From Brachypterus glaber (Eukaryota > Arthropoda > Insecta > Coleoptera > Kateretidae), in the NCBI GenBank assembly GCA_958510825.1, contig OY294047.1, positions 2,914,001-2,978,000 on the forward strand: a stretch of DNA of 64,000 bases, read 5' to 3'. The translations under genes and the position numbers were made by a program. Shown in pieces: positions 32,540 through 45,139 of this stretch (position 1 is its first letter; each line of letters begins with the position of its first letter). The notes under the pieces are model-generated. The model had not been told where the DNA came from and made no database searches. It worked only from the letters and a program-made list of their open reading frames with translations.

Positions 32540-33190
32540 TTTTTTCTTCAATAGAGTTTCAAGCTGTTTGTCTCTCAATTACAGAATTAAGGTTTTTAAT
32601 GCTATCATCCAACCTCATTTTGATTACTGCGCTAGTATTCTGTACTTGATGGACAAAAATAGCACTGATCAGCTGCAGATACTGCACAATAGGGGAATGC
32701 GCACTATTTTACGTGTTAATAGATACACACCTATTAAAGAAATGCAGGAAACACTTCAGTGTCAAATAGATTAACTTTTCTTACAATGGTTTTTATTTTT
32801 AAACTTAAAAAAGGATTGCTTCCCTCATATTTTGATGAGTTTGCCATACTTAATAATGAGGTGCATGGGTATCCCACAAGGTCTAATGGTAAATTTCATA
32901 TTGAAGTTGTAAAATCAGCTGGTGCATCAAAATCTTTATTTGTAAAGGGTTTGATCTTTTTTAATAGGTTGCCTCCTCATTTAATAAATGCTGAAAGTAT
33001 TGGGGGGTTTAAATCTAAACTTAAACTTTTCTTAAGGCATAATGAAACATAAATTTATTTATTTTAATTTTATCTTGTGATACTAATCTTAAGTTTTTTT
33101 TAATGTGATTTAATGTATGTACTTAAATTCTGTATGTTTTATTAGGATTCTTCCTACTCAATAAAGTGATTATTATTATTATTATAATTT
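32540..33190 (+). mobile_element. 5'-truncated non-LTR retrotransposon (RT C-terminus)
   Basis: Two frames (32,568-32,774 and 32,759-33,052) encode IKVFNAIIQPHFDYCASILY, LQILHNRGMRTILR and then FNRLPPHLINAESIGGFKSK: the thumb and C-terminal part of an APE-type non-LTR reverse transcriptase, broken by a frameshift near 32,765. It ends with AATAAAGTG followed by (ATT)n. Inactive. Confidence 0.8.
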
Positions 33191-34077
33191 GTGTTTGTGC
33201 ATGTATCTACTTACCAATTTTATAAATGTCCGCGCTAAATAAAAGCATGTCTAATTTGCATGCAAATTTGTGTATGCAAATTTCAAATTTGTGACCGGCG
33301 TTACTGTGACCGGCGTTACATTAAGTAATGTTTTTAAATTTCCCAACTAAGCCTAACACATTTAATATTTTTTAAGGTTTAAAATGCTCAAGATTCTCTT
33401 CCGGCACTATGGCATGAAGTTTTTAGGTTAATTATTCTACTAATTAAGTAAGTACACCCTGTGACCGGTGTTACAAGACAAAAACATACGCTAGGAAGGT
33501 TTTCGTAATGTTTTACTTAATTTTAACACAAATAAGTTAAAAACTTACCTTGGCCATAAAAAACACCACAACAACCATTGGCACAGTTCGGTGTATGAGC
33601 AAAACTGATAAAACCGCCCCTACCGTCATTTTTAAAGCGAATTTAGACCTGTTTAGACCTAAAGTCGAGTCCGTCGGAGATCCAAATTTTTATTTTTGTG
33701 TGGCTGTGTTATCTGTGCATCTAAAAGTCAGATCAAAAAAAGTTTTTTACACAAGGTTTTATTTTTTTGAGAAGAATTAAATAGCAGTAAAAAAATATGT
33801 TTCTATTTAAAAAGCAAGGTTTACCTTGAAATGACCTTGAAAACGTAAATATCCGTAATAAATAAATACGCCATTTTGTTTCCCTAATTAAAATAAACAA
33901 CTTTTGCCCTACATGTTTTTTCTAAAATGCATAGTATTCAAGATATTTGAATGTTTCAGGTTAAAAAAAAACCCTGTATGATAAACTATTATTTGACCTT
34001 ACATATTTTATTTGGATTTGGAAATGGTTGAGGGGGGGGGGAACAGGAGGAAGAGGAGGACAATTGGAAACAATCAG
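33191..34077. other. No gene recognised
   Basis: AT-rich. Contains three copies of gtgaccgg(c/t)gttac (33,291, 33,308 and 33,460) and a poly-G run at 34,031-34,041. Short open frames here match nothing familiar. Confidence 0.4.
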
Positions 34078-34511
34078 ACAGTATCATATCGGTACCTCAC
34101 TTCTGAACGGTTACATCTCAAAAAATGCGAAAATGAGGTTGGACCATTCAGTAATTAAGGATTGTATCTACTCTCATATGCACAAAAAAAATCCAAAAAA
34201 TTCACTCTAAACACATTTTTGCTTTTTACAGTTTGTTAAAATATGAACTTTTTTCAGTTCTAAACTATTGCGTCTCTCAACTGTCCCTATTTATCTATTT
34301 TATAAATATATAAAAACATATAGTGATTTGTTTTCATGATAAACTTATAGTCCGATAAATAATTAAACAATATTTCTAAAAAATTTCAAACGTTTTTTTT
34401 TATATTTGTGTTATAATTAAACAAATCTTAAAAAGTTTAAAATCGCTTTTTCTCAAAACTTACTTTCCAGAGATGTAACAGTTCAGAACTGAGGTACCGA
34501 TATGAACTGTG
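34078..34511. mobile_element. TIR element, ~434 bp
   Basis: Left end acagtatcatatcggtacc and right end ggtaccgatatgaactgt are inverted, with arms of about 40 bp continuing through ttctgaac and gttacatctc. Non-autonomous. Confidence 0.7.
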
Positions 34512-34904
34512 CCCTGTGCAGGGTATACGATATAATTTGAAGCATTGTGAATTTCCACGGCTTGTTTTGTGTCATGTTTCTTATTTTCTTATTCCTTTAA
34601 GGCAAATAGTACACACGTGGCTCCAAAGAAATTTTGATATTATTTGTGTTGAATGTGAATTTTATGTAACCCTTCTTACTGACATCCATTTACGTCCATT
34701 ATAGTATTTATAAATAAATACGAATCCATTTATCATATTTCCGTTTGCGATGCTTTATGTCGTATAGGTATAAGAAAGCATTTGCCTTTTTTCATTTTCG
34801 TTTTCGTACTTTTTCTGTATTTGAGCGATTCTCACAATACAGACATGTGTAATTTTCAGTATGGACAAGTTAAAGAAAAAATGTAAACATTCTTTCGTTA
34901 TTCT

Positions 34905-35165
34905 TTTACTTTATAATCGGACCTAAAATTGTGCTCTGTGGTACTCTCATAGAAACATTAGAATACTGGCCGAGAAAATTTTAAATTTTTACTTTTTGTG
35001 TTCTTTTATTGTTGTACCCTCTAAAAATTTAGTTTTTCATTCTTCTAGTTCATAGTTGGCAAAATCGGACCTAAACCTGTACCCTGTGGTACTCTCATAG
35101 CAACCTTAGAAGACGGACTGAGAATATTTTATATTTTCACTTTTTATTTTCTTTTACTGATACGC
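34905..35165 (-). mobile_element. Duplicated reverse-transcriptase scrap
   Basis: Two direct repeats (about 34,905-35,015 and 35,055-35,160) each encode, on the minus strand, MRVPQ(G/S)T-x-LGP-like residues, the motif B (PQGTxLGP) of non-LTR reverse transcriptases. Flanking sequence has decayed. Confidence 0.5.
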
Positions 35166-35929
35166 TTTAAATATTCGTAGCCGAACCTACTAACTTAATT
35201 TTTGCTAGTTTGCATATATTCGCCAGAACCTCTGGTCCAAAGATTAAACAATTCAAAAAGATGAGCCATACTTTTTAAAATTCAAAAAGACCTTAGCGCC
35301 AAATTCCAAAAATGTAACATGACAAGCTTTAGTCACATTGTAAAAAAATGCATTTGTATAGATTCGATTTCACACTTCTTTTTTATCTGGGCTACAATCA
35401 CACAAAAATAGGCATTATGGACAGAAAATAAAAGGATTTTGTGTCAATTTTTTTGACAAGGTTTTGACTGATATTTATTCGCTTGACTTGCACCGAAAGG
35501 ATAAATTTCCTAACCATAGTAGGCGTTTGCACCGAAAGGATTACGGATATAATGTTAATAACAACATATTTCGTACAAAGGGGTATTGTTATGCTTTTAC
35601 CACTTTTCCTTTGGTTGCTTACCGCACGGTTATCAGGTGTGTAAACGTACAGAAACCGATCACTTTACACGGATAATATTGTGCTATATTTTGGGTGATT
35701 ATCATTTAATACATTCTATTGCGTTCATAACTGGAAAGCTCTGTTTTATAAATTTGTTACCACGATCTTCATAAATATTAAAAAGAGTTAAAGACTTCAA
35801 AGAAACTTTGTCAAAAATACATATACGTACATTCGAGTTCGGTTAATTTGGCTGGGTTATTGCTTTTCCATTTTGAAAATTTTCGAAATTTCGGAGTCTT
35901 GTATTAGTGCAAAAATGTTAATTATTTTT

Positions 35930-36670
35930 TTTGTGTATTTTGCGTTTTATTACGTTTTATGTGGATATAAATCAATTTCGAGCAAAAAAAAATTGTCGAT
36001 CGGTCTGTCCGGGAAATGTTGTGGGCACGATAATTTAAGAGCGCTTTAAGCTAGAGACTTGAAATTTGGCATTTAGGTATGTTACCAAAAGTTCTCGGAT
36101 TGTTTTTGGTGAACATTGGGGTGCGGCAACGGGGGCAAATGGGGAAAATACATTTATTTTACAAAAATTTGTGAATATAGGGGTTTTTAAGGTTGCTGAA
36201 ATTGAATCTGATAATAAAATTATTTTAACTATACCCCTTCGGGGGTGAGAGGGTAAATATTTTTAAATGTTTTCAATATTTTCGTCAAAATTGGTATATA
36301 GGGGTTTTTGGGGTCGACGAAACTGAATCTGATAATAATTTTTTTCTTATTCCACCCCCTGAGGGGCGGGGGTAATTTTCGTGAAAATTGGTATATTGGG
36401 GTTTTTGTAGTTGCTGAAAGTAAATCTGATAATACAAAAATTCTAACTCCATCCCCTGAGGGGCCCGGGGTAGTTTTCTTGAAAATTTATATATAGGGGT
36501 TTTTGAGGTCGCTAAAACTGAATCTTAAAATACATTTTTTCCGAATCCACCCCCTGCGTGACGGGGGTAGTTTTCATTTGGACTTTTCGTATATTGAGGT
36601 TTTTAAGGTTGCTGAAAGTGAATCTCATAATAAAAAAACCATTTCACGCGCAGAGGTGAAAAATGGAAAA
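35930..36670 (+). repeat. Repeat F with ~100-bp internal units (copy 1)
   Basis: Starts with ttttgtgtattttgcg and gatcggtctgtccgggaaatg. It then has four or five units containing gtgaaaattggtatatnggg, ggtttttgaggtngctgaaa, gaatctgataata and a C/G-rich cacccctgaggg. An inverted copy lies at 50,170-50,900. Confidence 0.75.
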
Positions 36671-36854
36671 GCTCTTTTACCGGGCAGTGTATTTTATTTT
36701 GTAGTACTTTTTAAGGTGATCAAAATCGCTAATTAAAAGCCTTAACACTGCAGGGCGATTCCACATTGAAAAATAGGGAAAAAAGTTTGTTACCCCCTAG
36801 CACAAAAATAAATATTAAGTGAGTTATGGACTCTAAATAGTAACAATGTCCTGT

Positions 36855-37285
36855 AGATTTTTTTTAATGAATTTTTCTCGAAAACCGTTGCTTTTACACT
36901 AAAAGAATATTTTTCATGAATTTTAAGTCAAAGAATCCATAATTTGTAAAAAGAATGCAAAAACTTAAACTGAAAAAGTTTTGGGCGAAAATGTGGTAAG
37001 TCACAGCCATTTCGCACGCCTAGCTAGGCGCGCCTTGGGTAAAACAGACTAAAATAGTTGACCATAATAAAACTAAACTACATGCAAAACCTTGTCCCTC
37101 TAGCTCAAAGGGCTCCAGAGATATAATTCAACTAATTTTTAGTATCCTCTTTAATGGGTCATAACTCCCCCCTAGGGCCGATTTTCGGGTCTACGTTTAT
37201 ATAAACTTTTTTAATATTTTTTGATGTAGTCTATGTACCTTCAAGGATGGTCTCGAGGTTTGGGACAACCTGTATATTATTTTAA
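36855..37285 (-). repeat. Dispersed repeat C relative and downstream segment
   Basis: 36,855-37,060 resembles the repeat C arm (ttctcgaaaaccgttg, catttcgcacgcc). 37,070-37,285 resembles 9095-9300. Diverged copy. Confidence 0.5.
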
Positions 37286-37400
37286 TATCGTCAGATTTTC
37301 TATAAAAAGCTGGTTTGATTTTTTTTTAATGATAAACACCCATAAACCCCGATTACTTCTCAGTGAGAACTTCTCACTGATAATATTGTGTTGGAATCGG

Positions 37401-38235
37401 TAGGGGAAGGTGGTCCACCATGAGACTTAAAAATTAAACCCTAATTATTTCAGTTGTTATTAACAATATATCAGTTAAATAATTTTTGAATAATTATTTT
37501 ACCTTAAATTAACAATAAATAAAGTGCTTAAGTCCAATATCTCTTTCGGCAACAAAAATATATCCAAAAATAGTTTTCGGTATCGTGTCTCGTGGTGGCC
37601 TAGAGACCGTGGCACCATGAGACAACAAACAACAACAAACAAACAAAGGTAGAAAGATTATTAGAACAAGAAAATAGGATCGTATATAAAAAAAGCTATT
37701 AGAGCAATGTCGCATGGTGGCCCAAATCGAAACCAGTAGAACATTAAAAAAGCAATATTACTGTTAGACATCTAAAACAACACCATATTTATTAAAAAAA
37801 CTTCTAAAACAAATTAATTTTTAATAATTTGAATAAGAAAGTTAAACTGTCCACCATCACACAGTCTCATGGTGGTCCATAACGAAATGTCTCATGGTGG
37901 CAAAATGCACACTTACAAAAAAAAATTATATATATTTTTTTAAGAATATATTTTCATTATTTATATATAATTCATAAGGGCATTAGTTGTCTTTTAAATT
38001 AATATAAAAAGCTTCTCTTGAAAGTTGCAGCTATTGCGCAGAGTATTGGTGCAAAAAAATCTACGCTCAAAACCACCACTCACAGGTACTACTCATTTGA
38101 GGCTAAGCGGGCCGTGAACAAAAATATATTTGAATGTGCGGATGGGAGGGGAGGTAACTGTTATATGACCAATGGGGTTCTCTTCCTTTCCTGTTAAAAA
38201 TATTCAAATTCTCATGGTGGCCCATGTCTCCCCTA
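37401..38235. mobile_element. TIR element with repeated ctcatggtgg motifs, ~835 bp
   Basis: Left end taggggaaggtggtccacc and right end (inverted) taggggagacatgggccacc align over ~27 bp. The terminal motif ccaccatgagac recurs inside in both orientations (about 37,585, 37,612, 37,716, 37,865 and 37,889). No transposase. Confidence 0.6.
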
Positions 38236-38479
38236 TTTACATTTTGTGTTTGGGCAAAAATACGCAAAAGGATTACTAGATGAAAGGAATTGTGTGTTGA
38301 ATATTATGCAGAATTATCTATGCTTACACGAACAAAACAAATGATAATCTAAATAATCTGTAATATTCTGTATTTTGTGAAATTGCCCTATTCAGAAAAT
38401 TTGGTACAAAATTGCATTGCTGAATTGAAAGAATAAGAAAATCCCTGTAGTCCAAACTATATTCTATACATAAACATAT

Positions 38480-38636
38480 AATATTCAAACCTGTTGTAAA
38501 AATATTCACTGTGCGATTTTTAATTTACTATCTTGCTTGAAAAAACAGACCATAGTGACTATGGTCTGTTTCATCAAGCAAGAGAGTAAATTAAAAATCG
38601 CACAGTGAATATTTTCAAAACAGATTCGAATATTGG
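38480..38636. repeat. Long hairpin, 77-bp arms, no loop
   Basis: Near-perfect palindrome centred at 38,557, reading aatattcactgtgcgatttt then ttaatttact and cttgcttga inward on the left. Its arms match the terminal repeats of the element at 39,246-40,221. Confidence 0.85.
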
Positions 38637-39245
38637 ATGTGCGAATATACATTTTATAAAACATAACTATATTCTATACACAAACCAAAGAACTCTTACC
38701 TCAAGAAGTAATTTCAGACCAATGTTTATGAAGGTGTCATTTTTTTCTTTGTTTATTTACTAACAGAAACGCGATATAGCTTTGTGGTGTAAAATGTAGA
38801 TGTCGCTAGTCGACTTTCACGCTACCTAGTAGCGATGTTGCGTAGTTTCCACCTTATCATGAATTCAAGTCATTATACTCAAATTAAAAATGTAAAAAAC
38901 TTTATTGTGTATACTATAATTATGTTTAATAATATAGTATGTTGAAATCTATTAAAATTAAACTACTAGTTCATATAAAACTCATACAGAACTAATGTGT
39001 CTTAAAATTTACAATAAAATATCCAAAGTATATGTTTCCAATCGGCAACACTGTACCCCTGTCAGTCATTTTACATTATACTGTGAGTTTACACATTCTT
39101 TCTCTCTCTTTACGCGTACTAAGTGTAAACAATAGTCACTCCCCACCAGCCCCTCACCGTAGTTGGTTCACGCTTCAAACAAAGCATACGGTATATTTCA
39201 TCATGTTCCTTCTTGAGGTAAAAGTTCTTTGACACAAACATATAC

Positions 39246-40221
39246 TATTCAAACCTGTTGTAAAAATATTCACTGTGCGATTTTTAATTTACTCTCTTGC
39301 TTGATGAAACAGACCACAGATCATTAATAAGTGTTATTATTTTGCGAAAGGTGCACCTAATATGGATAAGGCACTTAAGTCAGTATTGAGAGTTGGCATG
39401 CTGCTGTATCTCGAAAAATTTAATATATCTTCCAAAATGACATATTGAGATAATTAACAATATAATTATCAGCATCTTTTAAGTGAAAAATACAATAAAA
39501 TACACCATAAAATATCATTACACTAGATATCATTAATAAGTGTCATACACGGTACTTAAACGACAAAAAGTAACACCATTAACAGGAAAATTTAAAGAAA
39601 TTTACCTAAATGTACGTATAACTGATTCTATCATTATCCTTCCTTTTAAAAATAGGCCACTGGTCAAAAGGTAAAAACTTTGTGTCTTTAAACTCAGCTG
39701 GACAATTTACTTATTCATTTAGAAGTTTCAAATGAAAACCTGCTTTTTTAAGTAACACCATTAATACAAGTGCTTTTTTCAGTTTCGCATAAATCAGTAG
39801 GTATATTTACTAAAAAAAATTAATTTGGTGTAAAAGCGAGTTAGGAAACGAGCTACGAAATGCATCTAACAAGCATTTTTTTCTTCAAACATGAAATTGT
39901 TGATATAGTAAACATTTTCTCCGAACCAAGTCACGTGACCATATCAGATTGTCCAAATGTCTTTCCCACTTTGCCGGTAATAATCATAGAGTGGGAGAGA
40001 GCGCACGACAGTATCGTGACTTGGTTGCGAGAAAATGTTCACTATAGGACGTGAGTTTTGAGTAGTGGCCAGATATTTGGTATTCATTTACCGGGGATCA
40101 TAAAATTTACAACTTTTAAACATAAATGATAAATGCTACGGAAGAGTATGGTCTGTTTCGTCAAGCAAGATAGTGAATAAAAAATCGCACAGTAAATATT
40201 TTCAAAACAGATTCAAATATT
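39246..40221. mobile_element. TIR element, ~976 bp, 70-bp termini
   Basis: Left terminus 39,246-39,316 and right terminus about 40,149-40,221 are inverted (attcaaacctgttgtaaaaa / ttttcaaaacagattcaaat). The same termini fused back to back form the hairpin at 38,480-38,636. It contains another small inverted-repeat element (39,904-40,046). Confidence 0.75.
39904..40046. mobile_element. 143-bp inverted-repeat element nested in the 39-40 kb element
   Basis: tatagtaaacattttctccg and cgagaaaatgttcactata pair, continuing through aaccaagtcacg / cgtgacttggtt (32-bp arms). Confidence 0.65.
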
Positions 40222-41277
40222 GGATGTGCGAATATACTGCGTAGTTATTTTATAAAACATAACTATATTCTATACGCAAACATACCATAATGCAAATTAC
40301 AAAAAAATGTATTCAAGTATATTGTCCGGTTGAGGTTACAGCTACGATACCTTTATGCTTTTCTGGCCTAGATGATCATCAGATGTCATTAAAGGGGTTA
40401 TAAATGATCCCAAAAACGTAAAAACGACATAAATTTGAGAGCGAAAGCAAAAAATAACTGACAATAGATCAGTAGCCCGAGAATTAGTGGACAATGGCCG
40501 GTCATAAATGTCTTGGTTAAAGAATTATTTAACCCCATGGCATAGAATTTGCACATGGTCTGTACAAGATACAGATTGTGTCCTAGATTTATGTGTTTTT
40601 ATGTCACCCTGTGTTATGTGATACGAATGGGTCGTTTTGTATTTAGGTAGCCAATATTTTAAATGTTAAAAATGTAGAGAATAATGATACTCTTTCAAAG
40701 AATCCCTTTTAAACTATAGAAGAGTTATTACTACTAGATGATCAATCTCATATATTATTGAAAAAAACATAAACCTACTGGGGGTTCCAAGAACATTTGT
40801 AAATTTTAAGAAAGGTTTGTGTCCTTATTAGGGATTTTTGCACTGGCCAATTTCATAATATTTTTTTTGGTAACAGTTCTAGTTTCCATGGTAATTAGCA
40901 CTGTCAGACTGGGCAGGTGATAGTGAGAAAAATCTTACGGCGTCCCCCTGTTCTGGGTGCCCCTCATACATTGGGGGCCCCCTCCTCAGAAGAGTTGGCC
41001 TTTTTTTAGAGTCATAATTAAAATTTTCTACCAGGGGTAAAGCGTTTTTTTTATTTCAGAGGTGAGGACCTTTTTTTCTTTTTTTTAGTCATCTAGTCAT
41101 CAACATTTGAGGAGGATATTTTTTACTTGGGGGCCCTTCACGTGTTAAAAATTCTCAGGGGCCTCAGGTTCTCCAGTCCGACACTGGTAATTAGGACTGT
41201 TACCATAAAAACAAGCATTAAATTGTACAGAACTTATGTAATTTTTTTTTCACTACTATCTTTAGAACGTACCATTT
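40222..41277. other. No gene recognised
   Basis: Contains the G/T-rich low-complexity family (40,960-41,180) also seen at 2.6-3.0 kb. The rest is AT-rich without recognised coding signal. Confidence 0.4.
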
Positions 41278-41405
41278 GCCGATTTTTTGTGGAGCAGCCG
41301 TTACTAACCAAGTTAGGGGAATGTGTATTTCTCTCTCTTTTTAACTCATCAATTAAACAGAGAAAGAGTAACATACTGGTTAACCAGCGTTACCACAAAA
41401 AATTG
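41278..41405. mobile_element. Short TIR element (copy 2)
   Basis: Close copy of 19,719-19,834: same ends gccgattttttgtgg and ccacaaaaaattg, with gttactaaccaagttagggg shared. Confidence 0.75.
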
Positions 41406-41491
41406 ACTATTATTTATCATGTTTTAATCTGAGAAATTAAATCTCTGCACCTAGAGCAAATAGTAGTTTTCGTAACGAGTAAGCGACTTTA

Positions 41492-41570
41492 GTCCTTAGT
41501 GCACGAGAATGAAGTTTTTTTGACTTCGCTTCGCGTCGTCAAAAAAACTTCATTCTCGTGCACTAAGGAC
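41492..41570. repeat. Perfect 33-bp stem hairpin
   Basis: Arms 41,492-41,524 and 41,538-41,570 are exact complements around a 13-bp loop (ttcgcttcgcgtc). Either a tiny foldback or a small-RNA precursor-like structure. Confidence 0.85.
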
Positions 41571-42483
41571 ACTTGTCGCAAACGAGTTGCGAACAACATT
41601 TTTCGTTCGATCTACAGTCTAGACTCTTTAAATGTATATTTTAAAGAATTACCTGTGTTTAATTTTGACATTTGAAAATATTATAAACGTCAAATGACTT
41701 TTGTCAAAATGAATGCTACGTGTAATCGTTTGGATAAATGAGTGTGCATAGTTGTCATTTCATTCAAATATGCACTATGTACTCGTGGGATAGAAAAATA
41801 TCCAAACGAGGATATATAGTGAACATGCATTTTTCTTTATTTCGTGTACACTAGGTCGTACGAAAAATCATTATTTCTCTCCTAGTAGGAGTTAATTTTA
41901 TAAGCAATTGGTAACTGTCACTTGATTTTCCTGGAATTTTATTTGCAACTGTTTTTATTTAAAAATAAAGTACTAATTTTTTTGAAGCCTAGATGTTTGA
42001 ATTCAAATGAAGAAAATAATACTATAATACTTTGTTTTTTAGTTCTTTTTATATTTACCACAAATCATTTTTCCTGCATTTTACAAGAAAAGCACAATCA
42101 TATAAAACTGAAGTATCACATACGCGTAATCCAAAAAAAACTATCACAAAAAACATTTGTTGATAGCTAACAAGACACCGTTTATAACATTTATTATCCT
42201 TCTTAGTCTCAAAAGTAAAAAACATTGACTAAAACTGTACATTTAAGTTTAAAAAAATGTATTAGATTATATTCGTGATTATCATGACAACCGCAGTTCA
42301 GCCATCTTGCTTAATTAGTGGCGCCATCTAGCGGAAATTGATGATTTAAATGCAGACCAGTAATAATTAGGTTACTGGTCTTTATTTCTCATTACAGGTC
42401 AGGTCCATTCGTGGAAAACAGTGCGACAAGAAATAACGTATTTCCCAAACTTTATTAATACATGTAATGTATGTATTACATAT

Positions 42484-43085
42484 CGTCGGCTTACAAGTAA
42501 AGAGCACTAAGTCCAAAAACATGGTTTTGAGATATTGACAAATTTAACTTTCATTGTTGTTTTTTAATTTTTGTAGTAGTTGTTTTTGGAAAAAAACTAC
42601 CGCAAATTGCAATGACATGTTTGGACATAATAATGTCCCATTTGCAGTTAAATAAAGAAAAATTAAAGTAGTTTAATTCAACTAAATTTTAAAAAAGACA
42701 AGGACTTAGTGCCTTTTACTTGTAGGCCCACGACGTCGGCTTACAAGTAAAGAGCACTAAGTCAATAAAATAACATAAAAAACAACTATTTAAAATTAAA
42801 ACCCTTCTATTAATTAAACTTAATGTATAACTATAAAGTAGAAAACAAGATGTTTACATAAATTTTCAAAAACTACATTTTTAAAAGAAGGGTTTCGACT
42901 TTTTGATTGTTTAAAGAACGTTTCCAAAATTAATAATAATAATTAATTAGTATTAATTATATGAAACTGCTTACTATGCCAGAACTAAGACAGTTTTCAG
43001 AGGCCATCGGCTGTGCCGGCAAAGAAGCATCTAATGTCAATAATATAAACGCACTAAGTGCACTAAGTAACTTAGTGCCTATTGC
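42484..43085. mobile_element. Two tandem TIR elements sharing a terminus
   Basis: cgtcggcttacaagtaaaga at 42,484 and again at 42,735. The inverted partner ggacttagtgccttttactt at 42,705 closes the first (~253 bp). A shorter inverted partner acttagtgcctattgcc near 43,072 may close the second. Confidence 0.6.
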
Positions 43086-43692
43086 CAGATAAAATTTTAT
43101 TCAAAATCAAACTGGTGCGTTTTGTATAGTGGGTAACTCCATCGGCAGTCCTCCTAGAAGTTAATTCGGTTTACCTATACATAGATCACCAAAAATTAAT
43201 TACAGTGCCATTAAAATCCAATTTTTGCAAAAAAGTTGCGAATAAAATAATTTTACTAAAATTAGCTTAATCAAATCAAATTCTCCAGCAAATTCTTTTG
43301 TAGTTTAATACAGCGGTATTTTTAGTTGTTGGTGCAACAATCGGTTAATTGGAATGTGTGTTAAGACATTAGTGCATAACACTGTCAATTTATGGGCTTA
43401 TTTTCAATAATCTCAAGCTGGGTTAGAAAATAACGAATGAGTATAATTTATATTAAAAACAACCAATAAGGGTAATTATATACGGTCAGTCGGCTACTAT
43501 TAAAGTTTTAACGATATTTTGTGAGGTCCTTTTAAATTTTTCACAGGCTGGCTTTGAAACACGCCCTTGCAAAATTAGAGTAATTCCATCCTTTCCAAGA
43601 ATTTTCATCCTTTGTAATAAATCTTGTTTTGCATAAGGCATTCTGAACATTAGTCAACATAGTTCCTAAATTTAAGACTTTCTTTAAGATTT
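43086..43692. other. No gene recognised
   Basis: AT-rich sequence between repeats. No coding signal or named family seen. Confidence 0.4.
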
Positions 43693-44341
43693 AAGATATA
43701 ACTAGATGAAACGTTGCAAGCACCCTGTCAAAACATCGGCACTATTGTACATTAGAGCCATCTAGTTTGCAAATTTCAAACTAGGTGTTTTGTTTGATTT
43801 TAAATTCTGTATCTTTAAAACATTATATTCTAGCAAAAAACTGTATATAAAGATATAAAGATATAAAAAGAGCTTTTATTTAAAATATAATTTTTTGAAA
43901 TCGGGTATAAATATGTGAGATATGCTAAAAAAACCTTTTACTGCTTTAAACGCCAATATCTCGAAAACAATGCGTTTTAGGAAAACGTTGCTTATAACAT
44001 TTTTTGACCAATTTAAAATTATCTTTTATATAAGTGCTAAATTAACCAAATACAATAATAATTAATTATAAACAAAAAGCTAAAAATAAGAGTTTTACCC
44101 TATTTTTACCCCCTTACCCCCAATCGTTTACCCCCAAAATCTAATCAGCTCTTCGGAATACGATAAGAAACAATATGCAAAAAACCGCAAGTCGATATCT
44201 CATGTAGAAATGGAGTTAGAGAGTTTACACCCAGACAGAGGGACGCAAAAATTCTTTTTACTGATTTCGACTCAGATTTTGACTTTTCGGCGAAGATTTC
44301 AATACATCGGCACTCTTAGTAGCACTAAGTGCCGATGTAAT
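43693..44341 (+). repeat. Family A repeat, plus copy
   Basis: From actagatgaaacgttgcaag to the terminal gcactaagtgccgatgta. Carries ataaagatataaagatataa as a local expansion near 43,850. Its 3' end abuts a retrotransposon fragment. Confidence 0.75.
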
Positions 44342-44342
44342 T

Positions 44343-45139
44343 GACAAGTTAGAATTGGGCATCACTTGAATAAATAAAACAGGCTCACCCACAACATCGC
44401 TGATGAACGAGATCATCTTCCCGTCTTCTGATGTGAAGTATTTAGGCATTGTTTTGGACCAGAAACTGAATTTCAACCTCCATTCCAAAAACATTAAAAA
44501 CGCAACCATCAGCAGAGCGAGCCACTTCCGAAGCCTCACCTATAAAGACTGTGGCATTAGCACATACACCGCCAGTAAAATCTACAAAGCTATCTGCAGA
44601 CCACTCCTGGAATACGGACATCCACTCTTCTTAAATGCTAACAATCCTGCAAAAGAAAATATCCGTGTGGCAGAGACTTCCGCTCTTCGAAGGATAACCA
44701 AAATTAGACACCCAACCAATCCCCTGCATAATCCTTCCAACATTCGCCTTCTTCAGTTAACATCTACTACTCCTATTACCTCCCGCCTACAAATTCTCTC
44801 ACATAAGTTTGCTAAATCAGAGTTCAACCAGTCACTGCTCGACCGATTCTGTATAAAGCGCAACAACAGACCTGCCAAAGCCAAATATCCAGAAAAGACT
44901 CTATGGGAACTACTACAAGATCTGAACGAATAAATGTTTTACATATATGTACAATTTTTTTTTTCTTTTTTTGCTGCAAAACAATAAGTTATTTATTTTT
45001 TTTTTTCATAAAGTTTATTTTTGTTATTTACAGTCATACTGTTACTATTACTATTTATATTGAATACTGGCTGAAGGACCTCGGTCAATGGCCTTTTGTA
45101 TAACTTTTGTTGTCAATAAACTACTTTAAATTAAAAAAA
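44343..45139 (+). mobile_element. 5'-truncated non-LTR retrotransposon
   Basis: The open frame 44,403-44,933 encodes VKYLGIVLDQKLNFNLHSKN, then YKAICRPLLEYGHPLF and LRRITKIRHP: the post-catalytic region of an APE-type non-LTR reverse transcriptase (I/R1/Jockey-like). The FxDD catalytic region is missing. The 3' part ends caataaactac and an A-rich run. Confidence 0.8.

Noticed and set aside
36066..36736. Three similar short frames (each with VAE(S/I)(K/E)SDN-like text)
   Set aside because: They are the translated internal units of repeat F and each is interrupted by stops.
44258..44539. 93-codon minus-strand frame containing FISDVVGEPVLF
   Set aside because: Mostly antisense of the plus-strand non-LTR fragment. 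The ISD-like words are suggestive of an RT but too short to support a call.
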